In this document: positions 18,118 through 25,235 of the stretch, in pieces
Layout: every line of letters begins with the position of its first letter
How positions within the stretch are numbered: the first letter of the stretch is position 1
NCBI RefSeq assembly: GCF_025947225.1
Contig: NZ_CP110005.1
Span: 868,001 to 932,000, forward strand
Reading direction: 5' to 3'
Source of the DNA: Flavobacterium sp. N2270
GTDB lineage: Bacteria > Bacteroidota > Bacteroidia > Flavobacteriales > Flavobacteriaceae
Length of the DNA: 64,000 bases
Notes under the pieces: model-generated
What the model saw: the letters and a program-made list of their open reading frames with translations, nothing else
The model's database searches: none
What the model was told of the DNA's origin: nothing
Position numbers and translations under genes: made by a program

Positions 18118-18144
18118 AAATCTTGCTTTTAGCAGGATTTTTTT
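18118..18144. terminator. terminator between the HMA gene and gldD
   Basis: Stem AAATCTTGCT / AGCAGGATTT with one G-T pair, loop TTT, flanked by A and T runs; useful to both convergent genes. Confidence 0.75.
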
Positions 18145-18706
18145 ATTTCCATTTCATTGTTTCAATTATTTTACGAACATCAGTTTTAATGTAATCTGCA
18201 GCAGGAAGTATTGAATCAAAATTTGGTTTTGCATAAAAATATAAACTTCCAGTTACAAAATTTTTAGTACTGTCTGTAACATAAAACTGAACATTTGTAG
18301 CGGCATTTCCTCCAACTTCGTAAAACATACCATAAACTTTATTATCAGCATTTATAAACGGCTGCTCTAGTATGTCATCAGCCTTAATAACGTGCTCATA
18401 GGTTAGTTTTTGAGCATCTCTTAATAACTTTTCTATATTATTATTAACAGGCTTATAAGTTAAATAAAGAGTTGCTTTCATTTTTGGATAATTTACTTCT
18501 AATGCACAATCATCTTTTACAGAAACTTTTGAAAGTGTATTTACATCAAATTCAAAATTACATTTTGAAGCTAATCTATCATAAGTAGCGTCTGGATATT
18601 CTAAACTAAGCTGACAATTTGGTTTTGGTATAGATTCATCTCCACAAGAAACTAAAAAGAACAGGAAACTAAAGAATAATAATCGATGTAAATAAGTAAA
18701 CTTCAT
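18143..18706 (-). CDS. gldD: gliding motility lipoprotein GldD
   Basis: 187 residues with a lipoprotein signal ending FLVSC (Cys21). The mature part matches GldD, which in Flavobacterium johnsoniae is required for gliding and for T9SS function; the sequence features I recognise are the start (CQLSLEYPDATYD) and the segment MFYEVGGNAATNVQFYVTDS. It is an envelope lipoprotein with no known enzymatic role. It lies 1 base after gldE, the gene order found in F. johnsoniae, and is the last gene of the mutY-ssb-gldE-gldD run. Confidence 0.93.
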   Translation of the reverse strand: MKFTYLHRLLFFSFLFFLVSCGDESIPKPNCQLSLEYPDATYDRLASKCNFEFDVNTLSKVSVKDDCALEVNYPKMKATLYLTYKPVNNNIEKLLRDAQKLTYEHVIKADDILEQPFINADNKVYGMFYEVGGNAATNVQFYVTDSTKNFVTGSLYFYAKPNFDSILPAADYIKTDVRKIIETMKWK

Positions 18707-18707
18707 T

Positions 18708-19997
18708 TTATGCTAACGTAACTTTTATTTGTTTTATTCTTTTTAAGTCTAAATTTTCAATTGTAAACGTACAATTATTAAAAATTATTTTTTGGTTTTT
18801 CTTTGGAAAGCTTCTAGAAATTTCTAAAATAAACCCTGCTAAAGTTTCTGCCTCACCTTTAGATTGCTCAAAATCTTCTTCAACAACATCTACAATTCTG
18901 TAAAAATCTTTCAAGCTTATTTTGCCTTCGAAAAGAAAGTTTTTATCGTCAATTTTAGAATAAATTATATTTTCATCGTCAAACTCGTCGCTAATATCAC
19001 CTACAATTTCTTCTAAGACATCTTCTAAAGAAACTAATCCGCAAGTTCCTCCATATTCATCAACAACAATTGCAAGATGATTTTTCATGCCTTGAAAATC
19101 TTTCAACAAATTGTCTAATTTTTTATTTTCGGGAACAAAAAAAGGAGCTCTAATTAAGCTTTGCCAATCAAAATTTGTTGAGTCAATATGCGGAATTAAG
19201 TCTTTAATAAATAAAACGCCTTCAATTTGATCAATATTGTCTTTATAAACAGGAATTCGCGAATAACCTTTTTCTACAATTTTAATCATTATATCTTCAA
19301 ATTTTTCTTCAATATCTAGCGTAAAAAGATCAATTCTAGGAGACATAATTTGTCTAACTTCGGTGTTTCCAAAGGTTACAATTCCTTCTAATATTTTTTG
19401 TTCCTCTTCTGTTGTTTCAGATTGATTTGTTAATTCTAACGCTTGTGACAACTGATTGATTGAAAAATTTGATTTAACACTAAATTTTTTCTCAATATAA
19501 ACGGTTATGTTTCGCATAGGAATTGTAACAGGCGACAATAATTTATCTAAAATAAAAATTGGAGTTGAAACCATTTTAGAAAAATGTAAATTGTTTCTAC
19601 TTGCATAAATTTTAGGTAATACCTCTCCAAACAATAATATTAAAAAAGTAACCACTACAACTTCTAAAACAAATCTAAAAATTCCTTCAGGGACAGATTT
19701 GAAAAGTTTTTCGCTTAATGAAGAGAATAAAATAACAACAGCGATATTTATAAAATTATTAGTGACTAAAATTGTAGCTAATAATTTTTTTGGCGCTTTT
19801 AATAACGCTTCAATACTTGAGCTTTTGTTGAAATCTTTCTCGGCAAGTTCGTCTAAGTCAGTTTGCGACAAAGAAAACAAAGCCACTTCAGAACCTGAAA
19901 TAAAAGCAGAGCAAATAAGTAAAAACAAAACAGCAACTATGCTGAATGTAAATTCAACATCTATGGTTGAAAGCAAACTGGAAGGATCTGTATCCAA
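18708..19997 (-). CDS. gldE: gliding motility-associated membrane protein GldE (CNNM/CorC type)
   Basis: 429 residues: an N-terminal DUF21/CNNM region with about four hydrophobic segments (FSIVAVLFLLICSAFISGSE onward), a pair of CBS domains at about 210-330 (MSPRIDLFTLD; VVDEYGGTCGLVSLEDVLEE), and a C-terminal CorC/HlyC transporter-associated domain. Homologues act in divalent cation homeostasis, but GldE supports gliding, and overexpressed GldE partly compensates gldD defects in F. johnsoniae according to the literature as I recall it. It is tightly linked to gldD. Confidence 0.93.
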   Translation of the reverse strand: MDTDPSSLLSTIDVEFTFSIVAVLFLLICSAFISGSEVALFSLSQTDLDELAEKDFNKSSSIEALLKAPKKLLATILVTNNFINIAVVILFSSLSEKLFKSVPEGIFRFVLEVVVVTFLILLFGEVLPKIYASRNNLHFSKMVSTPIFILDKLLSPVTIPMRNITVYIEKKFSVKSNFSINQLSQALELTNQSETTEEEQKILEGIVTFGNTEVRQIMSPRIDLFTLDIEEKFEDIMIKIVEKGYSRIPVYKDNIDQIEGVLFIKDLIPHIDSTNFDWQSLIRAPFFVPENKKLDNLLKDFQGMKNHLAIVVDEYGGTCGLVSLEDVLEEIVGDISDEFDDENIIYSKIDDKNFLFEGKISLKDFYRIVDVVEEDFEQSKGEAETLAGFILEISRSFPKKNQKIIFNNCTFTIENLDLKRIKQIKVTLA

Positions 19998-20019
19998 TTC
20001 AAAAGGTATTAATTAAACA

Positions 20020-20472
20020 TTAAAAAGGTAAATCATCGTTTTCACCTTTTTCTTTATTGTTGTCAAAATTAGTCATTTTTCCTGATTCGGTGTTATCCGA
20101 TTTGAAATTTTGCTTGCTTGAAGGTTCAGATTCTTTTTTTGTAGTTAAAAAAGTAAACTCTGTTACTTGTATTTCATTAGTATATTTTGTTGTTCCATCT
20201 TCAGCTTGCCATTGTCTTGATTTTATTCGACCTTCAACATAAATTTTATCTCCTTTTGAAAGATATTTTTCACAAATTTCAGCTGCTTTGTTTCTAACAA
20301 CAAGATTGTGCCATTCCGTTGAAGTAATTTTTTCACCAGTTGTTTTATTAATGTAAACTTCATTTGTAGCTAATGGAAATCTACCTATGCAATTACCTCC
20401 GTCGAAATAATGCATTTTTACTTCGTCTCCTAAATGTCCTATTAATAAAACTTTATTTAATGTTCCGTTCAT
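20020..20472 (-). CDS. ssb: single-stranded DNA-binding protein
   Basis: 150 residues. The OB fold occupies residues 1-110 (MNGTLNKVLLIGHLGDEVKM; STEWHNLVVRNKAAEICEKY; KIYVEGRIKSRQWQ). A Ser/Lys/Asn-rich disordered tail follows and ends in the acidic tip NDDLPF that recruits repair and replication partners. It lies 22 bases upstream of gldE and 45 bases downstream of mutY, a conserved order in Flavobacteria. Confidence 0.96.
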   Translation of the reverse strand: MNGTLNKVLLIGHLGDEVKMHYFDGGNCIGRFPLATNEVYINKTTGEKITSTEWHNLVVRNKAAEICEKYLSKGDKIYVEGRIKSRQWQAEDGTTKYTNEIQVTEFTFLTTKKESEPSSKQNFKSDNTESGKMTNFDNNKEKGENDDLPF

Positions 20473-20517
20473 GGCGTATATGATTTTAGTTAATCAAATA
20501 TAATATATTTGAATGTA

Positions 20518-21558
20518 TTATGAAAAGTTTGTTTCTATAAAATTATGCAATACAATGGGAAATGGATATTCTTTTATTTTTTCGATACTTTCTGCATCTT
20601 TTATTTCGCAGTCAAAACTCAATTTATAAAAACGAATATGTAAATCTTGATGTGAAAGTTTGTGTTTAATATATTCTTCGTTAATTACGCTTATCTCATT
20701 AGGTTGTTTTTTGTTAAAAGTAAATTTTTTGATTAATTTCATTGATGCATTACTGCTTTTTTCTTCAAACTCTTCAATAAGAGGAAATTGAAATAAATTT
20801 TGCCAAATCCCTTTATTTGTTCTTTTTTCAACAATAATGTTATTGTTTGTATCTTCTATAATTAAATAATTTAAGAAACGTTTTGTGACTTTTACTTTTT
20901 TAGATTTAAAAGGTAAATTTGAAACTTCCTTTTTTTGTAAAGCATAACAACTTGAGTTAAAAATGCAATCATTACAATTAGGACTTTTAGGAACGCATTG
21001 CAATGCCCCAAATTCCATTATTGCTTGATTAAAGGTTGCTGGGTTATTAATAGGAAGAAGACTTTGTGCTAATTTTTGAAATTCTGTTTTAGTTTTAGGT
21101 AAAGAAATATCTAAATCAATACCGAAATACCGAGACAAAACCCTGAAAACATTTCCATCTAACACCGCAACGGGTTCGTTATAAGAAAAAGAGGCAATTG
21201 CAGCAGCTGTATATTCGCCAACCCCTTTAAGCTTCAACAAACCACTATAATCTTTTGGAAAAACTCCATTTAATTCCTTTGAAACTTCCTTGGCAGTAAA
21301 ATGCAAATTTCTTGCTCGAGAATAATAACCTAAACCTTGCCATAATTTTAAAACCTTCTCTTCATCAGCATTTGCAAGAGTTTTCACGTTGGGAAATTCA
21401 TCTAAAAAAGCTTTGTAATAAGGCAATCCTTGGGCAACTCTTGTTTGTTGTAATATAATTTCCGATAACCAAATGTGGTAAGGATTTGTCGTTTTTCTCC
21501 ACGGAAGATTGCGTTTATTTTGTAAATACCAATCTAATAATAAGTTAGAAAAATCCAT
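20518..21558 (-). CDS. mutY: A/G-specific adenine DNA glycosylase
   Basis: 346 residues. MutY removes adenine mispaired with 8-oxoguanine. The N-terminal catalytic domain has Glu33 (WLSEIILQQTRV), the helix-hairpin-helix LKGVGEYTAAAIASF and Asp134 (VAVLDGNVFRVLSR). The 4Fe-4S cluster cysteines are present as C-x6-C-x2-C-x5-C in CVPKSPNCNDCIFNSSC. The C-terminal third is the NUDIX-like 8-oxoG recognition domain. It is first in the run mutY-ssb-gldE-gldD. Confidence 0.96.
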   Translation of the reverse strand: MDFSNLLLDWYLQNKRNLPWRKTTNPYHIWLSEIILQQTRVAQGLPYYKAFLDEFPNVKTLANADEEKVLKLWQGLGYYSRARNLHFTAKEVSKELNGVFPKDYSGLLKLKGVGEYTAAAIASFSYNEPVAVLDGNVFRVLSRYFGIDLDISLPKTKTEFQKLAQSLLPINNPATFNQAIMEFGALQCVPKSPNCNDCIFNSSCYALQKKEVSNLPFKSKKVKVTKRFLNYLIIEDTNNNIIVEKRTNKGIWQNLFQFPLIEEFEEKSSNASMKLIKKFTFNKKQPNEISVINEEYIKHKLSHQDLHIRFYKLSFDCEIKDAESIEKIKEYPFPIVLHNFIETNFS

Positions 21559-21575
21559 TGCATTTATTTAAAAAG

Positions 21576-21583
21576 CAAAATTA
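21576..21583 (-). promoter_or_regulatory. TAnnTTTG promoter box for mutY-ssb-gldE-gldD
   Basis: Minus-strand TAATTTTG, 17 bases upstream of the mutY ATG. No second clear box was seen between ssb and gldE, so the gliding genes may depend on this or an ssb promoter. Confidence 0.45.
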
Positions 21584-21616
21584 TAAATAAAGCACTGAAA
21601 TTTAATTTATTTATGG

Positions 21617-21648
21617 TTGATTTATTCTTTTTTTAATTTGTATATTTG
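21617..21648 (+). promoter_or_regulatory. HU gene promoter (TTG-N21-TATATTTG)
   Basis: TTG at 21617-21619 and TATATTTG at 21641-21648, 21 bases apart, match both elements of the Flavobacterium consensus. One of the best-formed promoters in the window; the leader is about 41 bases. Confidence 0.65.
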
Positions 21649-21694
21649 CAACCTCAAAAAAAGTACACAAATATTATATTAATACGCAAAGAAA

Positions 21695-21988
21695 ATGACG
21701 AAAGCAGACATCGTAGCAAAAATTTCTGAAAAATTAGGTCTTGAAAAGGGAGATGTTCAAGCAACAGTAGAGTCTTTTATGGAAGAAGTAAAAAACTCAT
21801 TAGAAACAGGAGACAATGTTTACTTAAGAGGGTTTGGTAGTTTTATAATTAAAACTAGAGCAGAAAAAACAGGTAGAAATATTTCAAAAAATACAACTAT
21901 TAAAATACCTGCTCACAACATTCCAGCATTTAAGCCAGCAAAAGTATTTGTTGAAAGCATAAAAACGAAAACAGAAGTAGCTGTATAA
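21695..21988 (+). CDS. HU family DNA-binding protein
   Basis: 97 residues with the full HU/IHF fold: N-terminal helices (MTKADIVAKISEKLGLEKGD), the GDNVYLRGFGSFIIKTR strand and turn, the DNA-intercalating arm containing KTTKIPA-like residues (NTTIKIPAHNIPAFKPAK) and a short C-terminal helix. HU bends DNA and compacts the nucleoid. It is followed after 30 bases by a tiny basic-protein gene. Confidence 0.95.
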   Translation: MTKADIVAKISEKLGLEKGDVQATVESFMEEVKNSLETGDNVYLRGFGSFIIKTRAEKTGRNISKNTTIKIPAHNIPAFKPAKVFVESIKTKTEVAV

Positions 21989-22018
21989 ATTATTATTAAT
22001 CTAAAAAAACTACACGTT

Positions 22019-22111
22019 ATGCCAAGTGGTAAAAAAAGAAAAAGACATAAGGTAGCGACTCACAAACGCAAGAAGAGAGCGAGAGCTAACCGTCACAAGA
22101 AGAAAAAGTAG
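22019..22111 (+). CDS. 30-residue highly basic protein, ribosomal-protein-like
   Basis: An ATG at 22019 opens a 30-codon frame ending TAG at 22109-22111. The product starts MPSGKKRKRHKVATHKRKKR and is more than half Lys, Arg or His with no acidic residue. This composition fits a minor ribosomal protein of the THX/bS22 or mS38-like kind. It is followed immediately by a hairpin terminator that includes its stop codon. It is positioned between HU and rng. The coding call is strong; the ribosomal assignment is inference. Confidence 0.75.
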   Translation: MPSGKKRKRHKVATHKRKKRARANRHKKKK

Positions 22112-22127
22112 TTTAAAACTACTTTTT
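22103..22127 (+). terminator. terminator overlapping the end of the 30-residue basic protein gene
   Basis: Stem of 11 bp, AAAAAGTAGTT / AACTACTTTTT, around a 3-base centre. The stop codon lies in the left arm. Confidence 0.7.
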
Positions 22128-22215
22128 CTGTTTTAGAAAAGTTCATTGAAATTAATCAGCAAAAACTGATTATCGGGTAAAAGCCTGTAAAAAAATGTTA
22201 ATCCATCCTTGCGAT

Positions 22216-22268
22216 TCAGTTATGAGTTATGAGTTACGGTTTCATACTGTAAACAATAAACTGTAAAC
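22216..22268 (+). repeat. short direct repeats in the rng leader
   Basis: TTATGAG occurs twice in tandem (22220-22226 and 22227-22233), and ACTGTAAAC occurs at 22246-22254 and again at 22260-22268. These low-complexity tracts lie 18-70 bases before the rng start. Confidence 0.5.
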
Positions 22269-22294
22269 TAATAGTTAGGATAAAAATGTACTGC

Positions 22295-23836
22295 ATGAAC
22301 AAAGAATTAATTATTCGATCAAGTTCTGAAGCTGTAGATTTTGCCTTATTGAAAGATGGAAAACTAATTGAATTACACAAAGAGGAAGAAAAAGGAGGCG
22401 ACTTTCAAGTAGGTGATATTTTTATTGCCAAAATAAGAAAGCCAGTTGCAGGATTAAATGCTGCATTTGTAAACGTAGGTTATGAGAAAGATGCTTTTTT
22501 GCATTATCATGATTTAGGACCTAATTTACCTTCTTTGATGAAGTTCATAAAACTTGTAAGCGCAGGTAAACTAAAAGATTATTCACTCAAAAACCACCCA
22601 TTTGAAACTGAAATTAATAAAGATGGTGTTATCACTGATGTATTAAGTGCTAACCAATCTGTATTAGTTCAAGTTGTAAAAGAACCAATATCTACAAAAG
22701 GACCCAGAATTAGTTCTGAAATTTCCTTAGCGGGTAGATATGTAGTTCTAGTTCCGTTTTCTGAAAGAGTGTCTATTTCTCAAAAAATAGAATCTAAAGA
22801 AGAAAAAGAGCGTTTAAAACGACTTGTAAAATCTATTAAACCAAAAGGGTTTGGGGTTATTGTGAGAACAGTAGCCGAAGGCAAAAAAGTAGCTGAATTA
22901 GACAAAGATTTACAAACATTAGTAGACAAATGGTCTGTAATGTGCAAAAAATTACAAACAGCTCATCATCCATCAAAAGTATTAGGAGAGGTAAATAAAG
23001 CATCTTCAATATTAAGAGATGTTTTTAATGATACCTTTACGAGTATTCAAATTGATGATGAAGATTTGTATTTGCAAACCAAGGACTATTTGCAAGAAAT
23101 AGCTCCGGATAAAGTGTCTATCGTAAAACACTACCAATCAAAAGATTTACCTCTTTTTGAAAAATACAATATTGAAAGACAAATTAAAACTTCTTTTGGT
23201 AAAACTGTTTCGATGAGTAAAGGTGCATATTTGATTATCGAACATACTGAAGCTCTACACGTTGTAGATGTTAACAGTGGTAATCGTTCAAACAAAGCAC
23301 AGTCTCAAGAAGGAACAGCACTGGAAGTTAACTTAATTGCTGCTGCAGAAATTGCGCGTCAATTGCGTCTTAGAGATATGGGCGGTATTATTGTTGTTGA
23401 TTTTATTGACATGCAAAATGCCGAAAATAGAAAAGAGTTATATGATTTCTTAAGAGAAGAAATGAGTGACGATAAGGCCAAGCATAAAATCTTGCCTCCT
23501 AGTAAATTTGGATTAATTCAAATTACTAGACAAAGAGTTAGACCTGAAGTAAATATTAAAACTAGAGAAGAAGACCCTAATGAAAATGGGGAAATTGAAG
23601 CTCCAATTTTAATTATTGACAAGATTGCGTTTGACCTAGAAAAAATTATTAAAGCCCATAAAAAAGTTGTGTTAAACACACATCCATTTGTGGCAGCTTA
23701 CCTTGAGAAAGGTTTTCCATCGATACGTTCAAAATGGTTTTTTGAACATAAAAAATGGGTGAAAATTATACCTCGTGATGCTTACACGTATCTTGAATAT
23801 CACTTTTTTAATGAAAAAGGTGAACAAATCAAGTAA
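22295..23836 (+). CDS. rng: ribonuclease E/G family protein
   Basis: 513 residues from MNKELIIRSSS; an ATG three codons upstream (22286) is possible but the MNKEL start is usual. It has the S1-like RNA-binding region at the N-terminus (GDIFIAKIRKPVAGLNAAFVN) and the catalytic DNase-I-like domain with the two magnesium aspartates in LHVVDVNSGN and IIVVDFIDM. No long C-terminal scaffold is present, so it is the RNase G size class. It acts in 5'-end rRNA processing and mRNA decay. A strong terminator follows. Confidence 0.94.
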   Translation: MNKELIIRSSSEAVDFALLKDGKLIELHKEEEKGGDFQVGDIFIAKIRKPVAGLNAAFVNVGYEKDAFLHYHDLGPNLPSLMKFIKLVSAGKLKDYSLKNHPFETEINKDGVITDVLSANQSVLVQVVKEPISTKGPRISSEISLAGRYVVLVPFSERVSISQKIESKEEKERLKRLVKSIKPKGFGVIVRTVAEGKKVAELDKDLQTLVDKWSVMCKKLQTAHHPSKVLGEVNKASSILRDVFNDTFTSIQIDDEDLYLQTKDYLQEIAPDKVSIVKHYQSKDLPLFEKYNIERQIKTSFGKTVSMSKGAYLIIEHTEALHVVDVNSGNRSNKAQSQEGTALEVNLIAAAEIARQLRLRDMGGIIVVDFIDMQNAENRKELYDFLREEMSDDKAKHKILPPSKFGLIQITRQRVRPEVNIKTREEDPNENGEIEAPILIIDKIAFDLEKIIKAHKKVVLNTHPFVAAYLEKGFPSIRSKWFFEHKKWVKIIPRDAYTYLEYHFFNEKGEQIK

Positions 23837-23842
23837 AAAAAT

Positions 23843-23877
23843 AAAACCGCTATTCTTAATTGATTAGCGGTTTTTTT
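23843..23877. terminator. terminator between rng and the SIMPL gene
   Basis: Stem AAAACCGCTA / TAGCGGTTTT with a 12-base loop, then T run. The left A run makes it usable from both sides. Confidence 0.78.
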
Positions 23878-23897
23878 ATTTCTATTTTTTTACGAAT

Positions 23898-24683
23898 TTA
23901 CTCCAATTCATATTCTAATCTTACTGTTATCCTTGCCGATTTATTTTTGCTGTAAATATCAAAGTTTCCACCATAACTGTCTTCTTCGGTTGAGCCTTGC
24001 CCAGTAATTTGAAAAACACCCATATTAGCACTTTTTAATTTACCTAAACTTCCGTTTGCCGATTTTACAATTTTTTCTGCTCGTTCTCTCGCATCTTTCG
24101 ATCCTTTTTCAATCAAACTGTGCTTTAAATCTGGTAAATCAGAATAGGTATATTGCACAGGATTTGAAGTAAGTTCAATTCCAGAGTTAATCAGCTCTGC
24201 TGTTTTACTAGATACTTGCTCTATCTTCTTCATTAACTCAGGATTTTTCTTAGCCTTAAAAGTAATTCTTTGGGTAGCTTCATAACCGTCAAAAATAGTT
24301 TCGTACTGATTTTGATAGGGATTATCTGGATTCTCTTTTCTAATCTCTCTATACTTTTTATTAAAATTTACGGCTCCAAATGCAAATTCAGTAGGTTTAA
24401 ATCCTTTACTAATGAAAAAGTCAGATACAATTTTTTGATCGGAAATAATCTTATTATATGCTTCTTTAATTTCATTACTTTTTGTTGAAAAACTTCCCGT
24501 CCATAATATTTCATCAGAAACAAAGTCTTTGGTGCCAAGTCCTACAACAGAAATGGAATCTAAGTTTTCATTTCTATTTTTAAAAGCACCTCCTAAAACA
24601 TAAGATGTAACAACAATTGCTAAACCAATGATAATAGCAGAAATTGATTTTGAATCCATTTTATCCAATAAATTTTTTAACAT
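23898..24683 (-). CDS. SIMPL domain (DUF541) envelope protein
   Basis: 261 residues with one N-terminal membrane anchor (SISAIIIGLAIVVTSYVLGG) and a periplasmic SIMPL/DUF541 domain, recognised from SISVVGLGTKDFVSDEILW near its start and the helix-rich middle (KSNEIKEAYNKIISDQ) and the C-terminal SARITVRLEYELE strand. Members such as E. coli YggE are linked to oxidative-stress tolerance, but no biochemical role is agreed. Single-gene unit. Confidence 0.88.
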   Translation of the reverse strand: MLKNLLDKMDSKSISAIIIGLAIVVTSYVLGGAFKNRNENLDSISVVGLGTKDFVSDEILWTGSFSTKSNEIKEAYNKIISDQKIVSDFFISKGFKPTEFAFGAVNFNKKYREIRKENPDNPYQNQYETIFDGYEATQRITFKAKKNPELMKKIEQVSSKTAELINSGIELTSNPVQYTYSDLPDLKHSLIEKGSKDARERAEKIVKSANGSLGKLKSANMGVFQITGQGSTEEDSYGGNFDIYSKNKSARITVRLEYELE

Positions 24684-24752
24684 AGTAAAGAAGATTAAAA
24701 ATTAGTAATTAAAATAATATACACAAAAATGAGACCAAATATTTAAGTTAAT

Positions 24753-25196
24753 TTACTTCCTTTTTGATTGAAAAAATTTACGCATTAAATCGGCACATTC
24801 ATTTTCTAAAACACTAGAAACAATTTGAGTTTTTGGATGTAATTGCGTTCCCATTTTTTGAAACCCACGATTTTCATCAGATGCTCCAAAAACAATTTTA
24901 GAAATTTGACTCCAGTATAATGCTCCTGCACACATTTGACAAGGCTCTAAGGTTACATATAAAGTACAGCCTTTTAAATATTTTCCACCTAAAAAATTTG
25001 CCGCACTTGTTATTGCTTGCATTTCCGCATGAGCCGTAACATCGTTTAATAATTCAGTTAAATTATGACTACGGGCAATTATTCTATTATCAATAACAAT
25101 AATTGCTCCAACAGGAATTTCGCCATTTTCAAAAGCAGTTTCTGCTTCCACTAAAGCCTTTTTCATGAAATATTCGTCAGTAAAAATATTCTCCAT
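24753..25196 (-). CDS. tadA: tRNA-specific adenosine deaminase
   Basis: 147 residues. TadA converts adenosine-34 to inosine in tRNA-Arg(ACG). Zinc and proton-shuttle residues are present: His56 and Glu58 in TAHAEMQAI, and Cys86 and Cys89 in TLEPCQMCAGAL. Length and N-terminal helix (DEYFMKKALVEAETAFENGE) are typical of tRNA deaminases and distinguish it from cytosine or guanine deaminases, although guanine deaminase-like activity cannot be excluded by eye. It is divergent from dxs with only 39 bases between starts. Confidence 0.93.
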   Translation of the reverse strand: MENIFTDEYFMKKALVEAETAFENGEIPVGAIIVIDNRIIARSHNLTELLNDVTAHAEMQAITSAANFLGGKYLKGCTLYVTLEPCQMCAGALYWSQISKIVFGASDENRGFQKMGTQLHPKTQIVSSVLENECADLMRKFFQSKRK

Positions 25197-25201
25197 AAGT
25201 A

Positions 25202-25209
25202 CAAAAATA
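25202..25209 (-). promoter_or_regulatory. TAnnTTTG promoter box for tadA, start-proximal
   Basis: Minus-strand TATTTTTG ends 5 bases before the tadA ATG. With the usual distance from this box to +1, transcription would begin at or next to the start codon, that is a leaderless or nearly leaderless mRNA. Confidence 0.5.
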
Positions 25210-25223
25210 CAACTTCCAATTAG

Positions 25224-25231
25224 TACTTTTG
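25224..25231 (+). promoter_or_regulatory. TAnnTTTG promoter box for dxs, start-proximal
   Basis: TACTTTTG ends 4 bases before the dxs ATG at 25236, again predicting a leaderless mRNA. The two divergent boxes are 14 bases apart. Confidence 0.5.
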
Positions 25232-25235
25232 TTAC

